This document shows positions 47,401 through 60,082 of a stretch of 64,000 bases of DNA, piece by piece. Under the pieces are notes generated by a model. It was not told the DNA's origin. It saw nothing but the letters and a program-made list of their open reading frames with translations, and made no database searches. The stretch is from Theobroma cacao (Eukaryota > Streptophyta > Magnoliopsida > Malvales > Malvaceae), in the NCBI RefSeq assembly GCF_000208745.1, contig NC_030850.1:6135461-6199460 (forward strand), given 5' to 3'. Made by a program: the position numbers and the translations under genes. How positions within the stretch are numbered: the stretch's first letter is position 1; each line of letters opens with the position of its first letter.

Positions 47401-49971
47401 GCACACAAATTCAAACAAGGTTTTTAAGTTCTCAGGACTAGGTGCCGTTACAAAAATATTCGAATACCTATTGGAATAAGTTGTCTCATTAGATTAAACA
47501 AATATCAACAAAAAATAAGAAAAAGGAAAGCATCAATTAAGAACAAAAAAAATACTAACGTAATTCAAGAATCTTACCCAGCAGCAACAGCACCAGCAAT
47601 TGCTAACCCAAGTGCAGCTGATTTCCCACGGCCACGAGCAGCAAGCAAAGCAACTGTGCTGCGCAGATTCTTGTCCAAAATTGCATCAAGAAATGTAATG
47701 ACAGCTTTTCCCTACCCAAACATAAAAATATAACAATCCACCAAATAATCCACAAAAAATTAGTCAAATTAGTGTGCCACATGCAAAAAATAATAAAGTA
47801 GGTACATTCCAACCTGATCCAGTGTACAACACTTCTTTATCAAAGGACCAACAGGAAAATCCTCATTCAATTCTTCTTTTAAATTCTTCAGCTCCCGTTC
47901 AGCTTCTGACAGCCCTTCTGAGTCCTTAATTGCCAATCAGAGACAGAAGCAGGTTATAAGCATAGAAATGCCTTCACATTCCCCCATGAATTTGCCAACT
48001 TATGATGAAATGTGGTGGGAAAACAAAAGTTTACATCAAAGATTTGCACTGTACTATGACAAATGTTTGCACTTTCTAGAATGATGCTGCATGGTAGAAA
48101 ACACTTGAAAACATTTCCACACACAGAATTTACCCCACAACCTCTGAGAAGTTAGAGAAGCTGGAAAATTACCTCATTAACTGGAACTGGGTTTATTGAT
48201 TTTATATGAGATGAAATTGGTAAAATATTTAGCTCATCATCCATGACCACACATGCTTTGCATGATGCAAGTGATAATAAAAAACGTTCATTAAAGCGCC
48301 CAGCAGCTTCAGAGTGGGACTCTGTACGGTACCGCTCATGAACATCCTGAATCAGCAAGCTTTCTATAAGAAATCACTATGATAGTTTGAGAACAAATAC
48401 AATTGAATATAAGAACCAGCAGGTTAACAAGTGTAAGCAATGTAGAGGAAAAAAATGACAGTATTGTCAATACAATTATCAAATACTGCAGATTTCAATA
48501 CACTATCCAAAGGTAAGAGAATGAGTCAAATGGGACAAATCTGAATCTAGAACTTCAAGATAACATGCAATTCAAATAACAAGGTAGTTGAAGAAGAATT
48601 CATTTCCAGATAAGAAGAACTTTAGATATTGAAATCATGATCATAAACTAAAATACTGATAAGCCAACCTAACTCATAGAAAGCTTTATCATTGAATGAA
48701 AGTAGAAGTCCTTTACATATATTTGGACCAGTAAGATGCTGACATCCTTCACCCCCCCCCCCCCCNCCCCCCACACCAAAAAAAAAGAAGGCAAAACACT
48801 GGTTCGTAGTCAAGTAATATCAATCCCAGATAAATAATTTAGCAAATTTAGGACTAGTAATCTCAAAGCACTGTAGAAATTAAAAATGACAGCAAATGAA
48901 ACATGGTATTATAAGCCAATTCCTACATTTTTCTTTTGACAACCATAAAAAATCAAAGCAGTTTAGCAGTAGGCGAAAATAACTCATACCATAACCATGG
49001 TGCAAAGACTGGTCAGTGAAGAAAGAGAACGGAGAAGCAATACAATTAATCCACCACCCTGCACCGTCTCTATTGTTCTGGCCAGAAGATTTGGCGTCAG
49101 AGCCTCAAAATCCTAACATCAAAGCAAAAGCAAACAATTTTAAGGAAATGTAGGACAGAAAAAATGTATCCAATTGAATCAAAACAAAATACAATAAAAA
49201 GGCTACCTGTAATATACACATTCCAAAAGTATTTCCAAGAATTCTCTCTGAATCCTTGTACAAGCAATATGTTAATCCTCCAGTTTCAACAAAAAGCGAA
49301 AAAGGATCAACTTTCTCAGGATCTAGCAGCCCTCTCTGCATTAACTTTTTGATCTGTTTTGCACGTTTTTTCTTGTGACTGCATCATCATAATCACCACA
49401 ATCATCACTTACATGCTTCAAATCCTCAAGAAAGTTCATTTAAAATAGCACAACCATCAAATTAACATTCGTTGCAAACTAAAATTTAAAAAAATTAGTC
49501 CATTTGATTGTTACTTTTATTACGTTTTTTTACTTCCATAAACAATAAGCAAAAATTAAGTAGCAAAAGTGTCTAACAAAAAGTAAGATACAAATATAAA
49601 TTCAAATAAGAAAGGAACCTGCTGAGTTCAAGTTTGTCTTTGTAGCACCATAAAACAGTCGGCCTGGATTTAATTACAGCCTTACTTAACATGTAGTGAA
49701 GATTCACAATCTGCAAAAACAATTTAAAACTTTGAAATTAGCAACGAAATCACGCTCCGTTTGGTTCCTGAGGTACTTTACAAAGTCCTTTTTTTACAAA
49801 AAAAAAAAAAGAAGCGAAAACACAAGAGAGAAAAAGAGAGAGAAAAGAGAAGGAAAATGGAGGTGCCTGGTCGCGAGACTTGTCGCCGATGATGACGAAC
49901 ATGGAACGGTGGCGAGTTTTGACGCCATTTTCGATGAGAGTTCTGATGCGTTCATCTACCTTCTTCCTCAT
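41483..49971 (-). CDS. NAT10: RNA cytidine acetyltransferase NAT10/Kre33 (TmcA family)
   Basis: I resolve 26 exons, listed 5' to 3' by their left-right limits: 49867-49971, 49619-49710, 49207-49378, 48990-49112, 48173-48346, 47814-47924, 47578-47711, 47374-47467, 46614-46712, 46340-46476, 46115-46209, 45804-45927, 45618-45705, 45436-45535, 45302-45354, 44665-44841, 44538-44575, 43925-44024, 43207-43386, 42976-43084, 42815-42884, 42590-42737, 42246-42374, 42037-42165, 41831-41896 and 41483-41737. These give 1033 aa. Domains in order: N-terminal TmcA region (MRKKVDERIRTLIENG), helicase-like RecA module with Walker A ARGRGKSA (284-291) and DEAAAIP (387-393), GNAT core RIVRIATHP...GYGSAAVELL (about 614-637), and a Lys-rich nucleolar-type tail. 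The enzyme makes N4-acetylcytidine in 18S rRNA and some tRNAs, using ATP and acetyl-CoA. Introns 1 and 20 need GC donors. Confidence 0.95.
48753..48772. repeat. Poly(C) tract with an N inside NAT10 intron 4
   Basis: An 18-19 C run is interrupted by one N at about 48766. It is a homopolymer sequencing blemish and touches no exon. Confidence 0.9.
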
Positions 49972-50024
49972 TCTCTTTCCTTGCCTGGATTTTTTTTTTT
50001 TTTGCTTTTTGGTCTTTTCTGCTC

Positions 50025-50033
50025 TTAGGGTTT
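50025..50033 (-). promoter_or_regulatory. Telo-box upstream of NAT10
   Basis: The minus strand reads AAACCCTAA 54 bp before the NAT10 start codon, the same motif and similar distance as at MGP1 and L4. It is consistent with co-expression with ribosome-biogenesis genes. Confidence 0.65.
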
Positions 50034-51104
50034 ATGAAGAGCAAGATTTTGGGTGCTAGGCTTTGGCATTTTATCAATTTTGTCAAAATAATTTTTGAGG
50101 GTAAAATAGAAAATATAACAGCATTCCTATTTTTTTAGATAAAATAGAAACTATAACATAATTAATCATCCAATCTCATGGGGTAAAATAATTAGTTTTA
50201 TAGGATTGAATTATCATACATTAAGAGAATGATTAATCTTTTTTGCAATCCAATCCTCCTTGTTAAGTGCACAAAATAAGATACTAAAATCCATCTATTC
50301 TTTGTTCCATGTGGTACCTTCCCAACCTAATTGTTTTTTTATTATTTTTTCCTTTTTTGTTTTTCTTTTATTTTCCTTTTTCCCTTCCTTTTATTTCTTT
50401 GTTTTTATTTTATTTTATTTTACTTTCCTTTCCTTTATAAAAAGAAAGACAAAAAAAAGGAAGATAAAAAAATTTTGTTTATTTTTTAAGAAAAGAGAAA
50501 AAAAATCTACAATCTATTAAATTTGGTTTTGAGAATTTATCTTTCCAAAACTCAATTGATTCTTTTTATACACTTTTTTAGGGAGAAAAAGGGAAATTAG
50601 GAAAAAAAAAGAGAGAAATGTAAAAAATAATTAGGATATGCAAAAAATAAATATAAGTATATAATTAGGAAAATATGATTTTTTTCCTTTTACTTTAATT
50701 TTTTCGCTCTTTCCTTTTCTTTTTCTTCCTTTCTTTTCCTTCTCTCATTTTTTCTAATATAAAATAAATTATGATCATAACAACCTATAATAATTGGGCT
50801 GAAAAGTTCCATGGAACTGGAAGTGCAGCAGCTTAAAACCTCAATTTCTTTTCTTTTCTTTTATTTTTAAAAATTATAAAATGGAAAATTTTAAAAATTA
50901 TCAGAAAAGCAAATAAAATGAGGGTTTTTTTTTTAAGTTTAATTTATAAAAACAAGGAAAGGACTTGAAAGTATGGAATGAAATAAGTTGAGCGTGCCGG
51001 ACTGAACATAATTAAGAGGCCTCTGGTCTTTACTTGAGCGGACAAACGAGCAATCTTTTCTAGTGTTACAATCACTTCACTTCTTCCACTTTTGTCTCTC
51101 CAAA
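50034..51104. other. Divergent spacer between NAT10 and the TPR gene
   Basis: AT-rich, with long pyrimidine/purine tracts (50330-50470 CTTTT-rich; 50580-50760). The short frame at 50260-50520 is low-complexity Phe/Lys and not credible as a gene. Confidence 0.6.
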
Positions 51105-53962
51105 ATGTGTTCAATCAAAGCTTACTCTTTCATCTCTCAAACAGAATTGCCTTTTCCCACTCCCAAATTTCCCAACCATAGACCCTGCAAAACCCTGAAC
51201 CCACTATTCACCAATCCACTCCCTTTCCATAAACCAAACTCCCTGCCTTTCCGAACAACCAAACTTTATATTTCCCTCAACCCCACTTCAATTTTCCGAA
51301 CCAAAACCTCTTCTGTCTCTCCCAAGAATCAGTTTTTCAAATCTTTATCAGAAAAAATTGTTGTTTTCCTCGTTGGGTCTTTCATTTTTATGGGGTGCTT
51401 CAATGCTAGACCATGTTTGGCTCTACCTGCTCAAACAACTACCAGTTCTAGAGCAAATTTAGAGGGAGAGAAGGAAACCCAGAAAGGGAAAAGTGAGGAA
51501 GAGGAGAGGTACGAGAAGGTTTTGGAGAAAGAGCCTGGAAATGTTGAAGCCTTGAAGGTGGTTTTGTATGGGAAGATGAGGAGAGGGAAGACTAAAGAAG
51601 CTGTGGAATGTGTGGAGAAGTTGATTGATATCGAGCCAAATGAGGTTGAATGGAGGCTATTGCAGGCCCTTTGTTATGAGATGATGGGCCAGCTCAGCAA
51701 GGCTAAAAGACTGTTCAAAGAAATATTGGAGGAGAGGCCTCTTTTGCTCAGAGCTTTGCATGTAAAGTTCTCAACTTGGCACTTTGATTTCAGCTTATAG
51801 TTATTACATGGTTTCTATGTTAGTGCACTACCTGTGTTCCGTAGTTTTTAGAAGTCACCTAAATACAATACATGGACAAACATTTTACTTCAAGCCATTG
51901 ATCTTATGGAGGCCTTGTGAAGTTCGAGTTATGTAGATGAGGTGAATTACTTTTCCAGACTATGTGATTGTCTGAGAAAGATGACCTGTGTCTAAAGTTA
52001 TCTCAATTAGTTAAATATGTGCCAATACTATGCTTCTTAATAATATCCTTATCGTAGTTTTGGCTTAATGACAAGGAGCTTATATGTTTTGAGAATGAAT
52101 TATTGAATTGAATATGTCATATGCCATCTGTGCACATTATGAAACTCGAGTTTCTCCAGCTTGAGCAGATATTTGATTTTCTTGAATAATCCTAGTTCAA
52201 ATCCACTATGCTAACCTCGGTGAACCATTTCAAGGATTATTAATAATCTTAGAATATATCCTGCTGATTGATGTTTGAAATTATGTATTTAAGAGTAAGT
52301 TGTTGGGAACTATCTATGGAAAAGGTGTCTGGTTTGACACCAGAACAAATTTATTGGTTACAGCAAAGGTAAGTTCTGAATATCTGTCGGTTCTGTCAGT
52401 AACTGCTAGTATTCATTATTATGCTGAAAGATCATAAATTCCAAGTATTCTGAAAGCTGGAAATTGTATAATTCTGCTTATGCTCTTACTACCTCGTTAA
52501 TTGGTTTTGCATGGGTATTATAGTTTGAATCATCATCTGGGTAGGTATGATATGATCTGAGTACCTTCCTTGTTTCTTAAAAAATGTCATTTCTTTATCT
52601 TTGAAGCATACTTCATTTGAAACTGAATCTAGGTTACCAGTCGCTATTCAATGCCACCTTCAGATACTGTTGCCTGTATTAGCAGATTACCCTTTCTAGC
52701 TGTCTACATGTAAGTCTTGCAACATTATGGGAGCATAATTTTCTATTCATGGATGCAGGAACTTTTGTTTGCTTCCTAATATTGTCAATAGTATGCATGG
52801 ATTTAATTTTTTGTGTAAGTACTAACTCTTGTTTGGGTAGTGCTTTTCCATTCACACGAAACAACAGCTATTGGGTTTTTGTTCCAATAGGAAGGATTTG
52901 TGCTATTTCTTTAGTTCAAATCTTACCAAGGAAAGTCAGAAAGGAAAAAAGAACAAGAATTCTACTACTATTACTTACAAGTCTACTGTTTTTACAGGGT
53001 CTGGCTGTGGTGATGCACAAAAACCATGAAGGTCCAGCTGTCTTTGAGAGGCTTAATGAAGCTCTAGAAGTTGCCCTGCGTGAAAAGAGAGTCACCGAGG
53101 AAAGAAACATAAGAATTTTAATTGCACAAATGCATGTTGTGAAGGTGACTTGTTAGTCTATCCTAGCTGCTCAAATTTGAGAGAACTCCCAGACTTTTAG
53201 TGTTGAAAATATCTCTTTTTGTTTTTTTCCCAGGGTGGCGGAAAGGGAGGAACTAGATTAATATTTGTTTATATTTCTAAACAGGCAGGGAAAAAAAACC
53301 TTGGAAAGTAAAATTGAATTTTAGCAAGACTTGGGAACAAAAGAAATTGTATTGTTTTATACAATGGCTCATTGCTTTTATTAAATCTCTCATCATCATT
53401 AACTTGTGAATACTTGTATGCCTTGCAGGGGGAATTGGAGGAGGGGCTGAAGAAATTTCAAGATTTGATGAATGATAATCCTCGAGATTTTCGGCCATAT
53501 CTTTGCCAGGTGAAGTTTTTTAGGTGTATCAAGTATTCTAGCTGCTGCTAACTAGTAGCAGGCCTAAGGCCTCGAAGACTCTCCTTTGTTGTCCTTTAGG
53601 AAAAACTTTATGTAGGCATGACACTTTGTCTTGGACAAAAATCGTCATAAGCTGATTTTTTTTTAAATGGATCTTAAGCAGAGTCAAATGTAATATATAC
53701 TACTTTTTTATAGAACCACTACTAGTAAATGGCTAATTGTGGGAATATGTGGCAGGGAATTATCTATAGTTTACTTGACAAGAAGAAGGAAGCAGCTGAA
53801 CAGTTTGAGATATATCAGAGTCTAGTACCTGAAGAATTTCCACAAAGATGTTTCCTTGATGATGTTGTATTGGCAGCAAAAACCAAATCTCACGAATGGC
53901 TCCAGAAGGAGTTTGAAGCTGAATTCTCATACAAGAAGAGAAGAGCGGCAAATGTAACTTAG
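51105..53962 (+). CDS. Plastid TPR protein (SLOW GREEN 1 / chloroplast-lumen-common-family type)
   Basis: Four exons, 51105-51761, 52998-53144, 53429-53509 and 53756-53962, giving 363 aa. The N-terminal ~80 residues are Ser/Pro/Phe-rich with almost no acidic residues, a chloroplast transit peptide. A hydrophobic segment (85-98, VVFLVGSFIFMGC) and LALPAQ (105-110) follow, as in thylakoid-inserted or lumen-directed proteins. Helical repeats follow: ERYEKVLEKEPGNVEALKVV, EAVECVEKLIDIEPNEVEWR, MGQLSKAKRLFKEILEERP, ELEEGLKKFQDLMNDNPRDF and KKEAAEQFEIYQSLVPEEFP, at least four TPR units. The overall plan matches plant SG1-like TPR proteins required for chloroplast development. Start: the first ATG (51105); the frame is open about 14 codons upstream without ATG. 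The exact orthologue is uncertain. Confidence 0.85.
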
Positions 53963-54759
53963 GTGGTAGGTTTTCCTCCTCATAATTCTGGTGAACAGTT
54001 CTACAAACAGAAAGGAAGCATGGAATTTGGATAGCAATGTTCAGAGTGGTTTTCATGCTGGTGTTCATCTGCATATGAATCCCAGGGGTTTGCAACTTTC
54101 AACCAATCGCATCTGGACTTTTGAACTAATCATGTGGGAATATGCAGTTAGATGTATTTACGGAATTTGATCTTCTTTTTCCATTTTTGTTGCTTACTTT
54201 TTAGTAGAAGGCCCATTGTTGTCCCCTCCAAATAATGTTAGCAGAGTTTTGATTTTTTTTTTCTTTAATAATTTTTTAATCATGTTTATAGTATGTTTAA
54301 AAGTTTATCCCTCGCTACCCTTTGTGGAGCAATAATAAAAATGTGGAAAGCAAAATTATCAAAGCAATTTGTTTAAGTTTTAGATTATAACTTTATATAT
54401 CATGGACGAGAATTCTAAAATAATTTCATATACATGTATTTGACATGTTACACATGTTATAATTATAATAATTTTGTATTATTTTTCACAATTTAAATTT
54501 AATGAATATGTGAAAATTTTAGACGATATACAATGACATCATTATAGAATTAAAAATATAAAATATTTCTGGTAAATTTATTTTTAGATTATTTATTCAA
54601 TCATCAGTGGAAACACGCCACGTAGCGAACTGCCATTCTACACGGTTAAAAAAGGCGGGGTTCTACACTCATCTAAACCGCGAATGAATCAAATTTTGTC
54701 GCGTCAATTACTACCATAGCAAGCAACTCTTAAGTCTCTGACTCTGAACTCTCCAAGTC

Positions 54760-57029
54760 ATGAGCTTGTCTCTGGAGCCTCCGCCTCTACCCAAACTAAA
54801 AACCGGTGCTCTAATCAACCGGCGATTCACCTCCATTCGAACCGGTTTACCTCCATCAAACCACCAGAGGAGAGCCTCGCGTTTTTCAGTTTGTCCGACT
54901 TTAAGGTCAGGAGCTATTGTTAATGCCGTTTTAAAGACGAAGGAGGAGGAAAAAAGTGCGGTGACGGAGCACGCAGAGCCGCCGGTGAGAATAGTGGCTG
55001 TGGTTGGTGAAGGAAGCGTCAGCCCGTTGAAATCCGCCGCGTGGGAGGAGGTTATGCTTCACACTGTAAGTGCTACTTTTTTTGTTTCTTAATTTCGTAT
55101 CTTCATAAAATTTCTATTTTTATTTAATTTTAAGTTCAGCTGGAAAGTCCATTTGGTAGGTTATGTAATTTTGGTTAGTACTTTTTCTGTTTGAGCATTT
55201 GGACATAAAAGCTGAAAGGAAAGTGAATGATTTACTTATATCAGTATATAACATAATTTTATTAACCTTAATGTCACATTTAGGTTTTTTTTTTTAAATT
55301 TTTATCCGTCATGATTCCTTTTTTTATCAATTTTTTAAGAAACCAAAAGTTAATAGGAAAAGAACAAGCAGCAAAAGTTACAATTAAGTGGAGGCAAAAA
55401 AAGTTATCAATTTTTGTTATACTTAATTTTTTTTTATGTAAAGCGATTATGCACCAACCAATGAATCAAATGTTCGAGTGCTTGTTATACTTAAATTAAT
55501 TGTTAAGTATTGCATAATTTAATCCACTGTCAATGAACCACAGGTAATACCTCATCAAAAATTAACATCCATAAATAAAAATTTTAAAATTTGTTTATAA
55601 GATGGCCAGTTGTAAATTTGAACTAGATATTGATATTGGATCGTATATAAGCTCTTTTATTGAGCTAATGGGAAATTTTGATAGGACTATTTTTGGTCTT
55701 GTATATCTTTTCTTGATTTTTTGTGTTACTGAACAGGCCAAAAGACTGAAATGGGTTGATGAAGGATATGAAATGGTTGTTTTCACTGACAATTTCCATC
55801 AATCTAATGATCAAACAGCCCTGAATCTGCAAAAGGAATTGCTTTGTGCAGATATTTTGGTGGTTGTAGCTGTTACAAATCAAGATTCGGTGAAATGGAT
55901 TCAGACCAATAGCCAAAACATCCCTAACATAATCTGCTTTGAATCCCATCTGAATTTTGTTAACAAATTAGGAGGTTCTTATGTCCACAGTGAAACAAAA
56001 GGGAGCATATTTGACAAAATAGTGGGAATCTCTCAGCTGAAGAAAACAAATGAGTCGGTGGAAGTTGTGCAAACTGTATCTGAGGCATGGTTACGACATA
56101 ATTCTGATGATATAAGGTTCTGTTTGTTGGTTATTATCAATGCTTATATTCAGCCAGTCCCTATCTTGAAGAACTTGAGAGCAAAGGGCTTTTCTACCCT
56201 AAATTGCATGGTGAAGAATTGTGGACCTCAGGTATTGGATTGCCTTATGGATCCAAATTGTAGGAAAGCTCTCCAATGCTTGAATAAATGCAGCCCGGTA
56301 GATCAGGTCTGCAATTATCGATGTATTGCTTCATATGAAAGTCCAAAACTGGAAGCATTTTCTCTGTGTGTTCTTCAGAAAAATAATTGTCTTGATTTAG
56401 ATGCAAAGATCCCTGAAAAGCCATATGTGCAACCTATACTTAAGTTTCGAGGGAAGAACTTGTGCCATGAAATTGCTGAAGATATATTTGTCGGCTGGTT
56501 GGGGAGTTTGGATTGGAGTTGGCGAGTTGTGGCAGGGCAGAACCCAGCTTATGATCAATTTCCATGCCAGTACCAGCTATTTTACAGGGGAAAGGCAAAG
56601 GGATCATTTTGGTATGAGCCAGTATTTCAGGTTCAAACTTTAGAGGGAGAAATGGTTTGGAGGAGGCGTAAATATAGGGTCAAGAGAGGAAAAGTTCCTG
56701 GGACATTTTACTTCAGTGTCTTGGATAATGGGGTTGTGTCAAATGAGTTTTGGACAATTGTGGATGTATCCGAAGATTTTAGTTGGGGTTTGTTTCATTA
56801 CCATGGGGCAGCTCGAGTGGCAGGACAGTCATATACTGGTGCTGTGCTTGTTAGTCCAGATGGAGCATACCCAAAACAGACACAGAGCAGTAGATTATCT
56901 TCCGCTTTGGAGAAATGTGGAATTAAGGAGTGGGAATTATATACAGTTGATAATTGTTCATGCAACGATCCTCCATTAGGAATTCCAGAAGGTTCAAGTT
57001 TACATTCTATGGTTGATGTAGAAGACTAG
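54760..57029 (+). CDS. VDR: Violaxanthin de-epoxidase-related protein (VDR), chloroplast
   Basis: Two exons, 54760-55065 and 55737-57029, giving 532 aa, close to Arabidopsis VDR as I recall it. A basic transit peptide (about 1-60) is followed by a plant-specific segment (RIVAVVGEGSVSPLKSAAWE ... KLGGSYVH). Then comes the Cys-rich VDE domain (NCMVKNCGPQVLDCLMDPNC, CLNKCSPVDQVCNYRC) and the lipocalin-like barrel (FPCQYQLFYRGKAKGSFWYE, WRVVAGQNPAYDQFPC, FHYHGAARVAGQSYTGAVL). Members are thylakoid proteins related to the xanthophyll-cycle de-epoxidase; their own substrate is not established. The intron (671 bp) falls after ...EEVMLHT. The frame of exon 2 is open further upstream (55602) through the intron end, but that part lacks homology. 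Confidence 0.93.
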
Positions 57030-58447
57030 GGTTGGGCTTCTGTTTAAGGATGGCCAAATGTGTGAACATTGATGCTCAATTCTAATGGCCAATTGGATAG
57101 CTTGCTAACTTGCAGATGCAGCATGAGGTGGATATATACAGGTAGTTTGCTGAATTTTCCCCTGGATTCGATCTTGCCCCGATCGGATAGGAGCGGATTT
57201 TTTGTTTGAAAATCGGGGTCAGATAGATTTAAAGTCGGCAATATTAACATTTACTATTGAGCGGCTTTGTCTATTAAAGTTGAGCATTTTATTTTTTATA
57301 TTTATTAAAAATAATTTTAAAATAGTATCAAATGGTAGTTTTTCTAAAATCCTATAATAGTTTTATTTTCAATTTATCAAATAATAATTTATCTTATCTT
57401 TATAACACTTTTAAAAGAGCTCTACTCCAATAGCACTTTTCATAAATGTTGAAGCTTATCAAACAAGTCATTAAGTATACTGATTAGAGCCTCTTAGATA
57501 AGTAAATATGAAAACATGATGCTAAACCCAGATGAAAAAATTAATGTAATTACAAAAAATATATGCATATCTTTTGATAAGTATAAAGTATAAAAATTTT
57601 AAGCTTTGTAGTCCTTATTGTATGTGAATAGAGAACCTAATAAAAATTAAATCTAACTAATAATTTCTTTTAAAAAAATAGAGTAGAAGTTATGATACGT
57701 TCAAAAAATTTAAAAGGGTGATGAAAAATGAAAGAAAATTTTCACTAATTAATGAAAAAAAATTAAAAATAAAGATAAATACACAATTGATTTTGTGTGT
57801 AAAGTATAGCAACTGAATATTTTCTTAATTGTATATCTTTTACTAATATAAAAATAAATTGCTTGACAAAGCAATCAGTGTCAAAATTCTTGTTTGAATA
57901 TTAGCCGAAGAGGTAATTTTTTTCTTTTCAATTTAAGAAGTTAAAATCAAGGATCTTAAATAACCTTAATTAAATTTTCCTAGTTGTAAAATTTTGTACG
58001 GGGAAAAGTATAGATCCAACATTTATTTTGGCATGAGTCACGAGCGAGCTATTTATTTATTTTGAATTTTATATGTATCAAAAGCATTTAAATTTTAATT
58101 TAATGATTAATATATATATTTATTTAAAAAATTAAAGATTAATTTTTTTTCAAAAATTAAAAAATTAAAAATTGGTTCAATTTCTCATCTTTCAATAACT
58201 ACCAAAAAGCTTCATTTGCTGACCTACCTCGGCAGCTTGGCTATTGTCCATTAGTCGTTTGCAAGCATCACTTGATTACTTGAAGGATACAGATGCCATA
58301 ACTTCAAACTTTTTAAAGACAACTTCTGACATTTTAACATGAAAACCAGTCAACGAATTTAACTAAAAAAAAAAAGGGCAGATAGGAAACTGCTCTAACG
58401 TTCTACGTACCAAACTCTAAGCGAATGATTTATAGTTGATTCCCATC
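57030..58447. other. Intergenic between VDR and the GH17 gene
   Basis: AT-rich, convergent gene tails. 57330-57440 has words such as AATAATTTATC and AAAAGAGCT that echo the MITE interiors, but no borders can be set. No gene seen. Confidence 0.55.
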
Positions 58448-60082
58448 TTACACCATTGTGAACAAGCTCACCAAGAATACAAGGGCAGCAATGGCTCCAT
58501 ATGCCAAACTTAGCCTCTCTCCAGCACTCTTTATCCGAATTGGGAATTGGCAAGTCCCTTTTGATGGATCCTTATTTACAATCTTGCCCAATCCCTCGAA
58601 ATTACAGGCTTCAACATCCTGGTCATTGGTTTGGTAGTAGCTGTTAAAGGCATACGAGATCTTAAAATTAGTGTTCCCAGTGAAACAAGATGACCCTTCC
58701 TGCAAGCATGTGCAATCGGCATGGCTGCATGCCCAACTCATCTGGCTAGGCAAAGCTTGCTGGTTCATAGCATCCTCATCGTAAACGCACCATTGCTTAG
58801 GCAGGTATTGTACCCCTTTCGCAGCCACCAACGGCTTGTCAGTTCCATTGCCAGAAAAGTCCATTGGAAATTTGGGTTTCCCATCAAAGGTAAAAATTCC
58901 CCAATGCCTTTCGAAATTTCCAGGTTGAACACTCTTCATGTCCTCATCAAACAAACTGAATACATAGACTTCCATTTTCCCAGGACGAAGTGGGGTTCCC
59001 TTATTGCTGGCTAATTTTTTGAAGAGACCATCATAAAACTTCTTAGCGTTATCTTTAGTTGCAAATTTGTTGCCATCTGTTGGCCATCCGACTTCCCCAA
59101 CAATGATCTTCAAATCCGGGACCCCGGCTTTTTTCAATGCCCAGACAAGAGTGTCATGGTTTGCGTCAAAAACGTTGTCATACTGAACATTTTTGTCATT
59201 CAACGGGTGGCCTCCGTCAAAGAATGCAAAATCTCGAGGGAAGTTAGTGTTCTGGTAGAGACTAAGGAAAGGATATATGTTGATGACAAATGGGCATCCT
59301 TGTTCCTTGTAAAAATGCACAATTTGGGTCAAGGGATCCTTTATGTCACTGCGGAAGGCTCCTTCGGATGGTATGTTTGAACCCGATTCGTAAACATCAG
59401 CATTTAGAGGTACTGTTGCTTTGATTTTGTCTCCTATACCTGCATCATTTAGGGCCTTCTGAACGTTCCTCAATGCTGGGAAAGTGTATTCGGTAAATGA
59501 ACCATTGTAGCTACTCAAGAATGGCTCATTCCCAACAGCCACATACCTGTGAAAAGCACACCATTATTGGATCAGTTTTTTCTTTGTCTTTTTCTTTTTG
59601 TAGATTTTCATCTTTATGTTTTTGCCTTTTGGGACATGAGAGGTTTACCTTTATATTAATCTTGCAACTTGATATAAAGAAATAGATCGACAAGATGAAA
59701 ACAAATTGATCGGAAACTATGTATATATATATATATTAACTTACTTGATATTGACACCCCCATCATGAAGATGTCTGGTGAGATTTTCTTTGACCCAATC
59801 CTCGGCAGCACCGTAGTCATTAGCCATTGTTTTTAGCTGATCATTAGGAATCCCAAGCATAACCTCAATGCCAGTTCCAGCCAAGTAGCCTACCGCCCAA
59901 GGATCCGCATCGAAAAGCTTGACCTTTTTCATGCCATTGTCTTTGAGCAGACGAACCACAATGCTAGGATGCAATGGGTGCGACGACATCACACCCCAAT
60001 TCACACCAATGTTATCTGCAACAACACCAGTCGTGACCAGGATCGAGGTACAGGCCCATAGGAGGGCCATGGCTCGAGCCAT
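58448..60082 (-). CDS. GPI-anchored endo-1,3-beta-glucanase (GH17) with X8/CBM43 domain
   Basis: Two exons, 60082-59745 and 59546-58448, giving 478 aa. Residues 1-23 (MARAMALLWACTSILVTTGV, cleavage expected after VVA) form a secretion signal. The GH17 barrel starts DNIGVNWG. The acid/base Glu is E120 in VAVGNEP and the nucleophile is E264 in IIVGEVGWPTDG. An X8 carbohydrate-binding module begins WCVYDED (about 365) with its Cys set (CSHADCTC, SSCFTG, CQFP). A final hydrophobic tail (LAYGAIAALVFLVSLFTMV) signals a GPI anchor. This is the layout of Arabidopsis glucan endo-1,3-beta-glucosidases 5/6, cell-surface enzymes acting on callose. An in-frame ATG 69 nt upstream (60151) would add 23 residues ahead of the signal peptide and is less likely. 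Confidence 0.94.

Noticed and set aside
49750..50028. Plus-strand frame overlapping NAT10 exon 1
   Set aside because: It is the reverse shadow of NAT10 exon 1 plus purine-rich leader.
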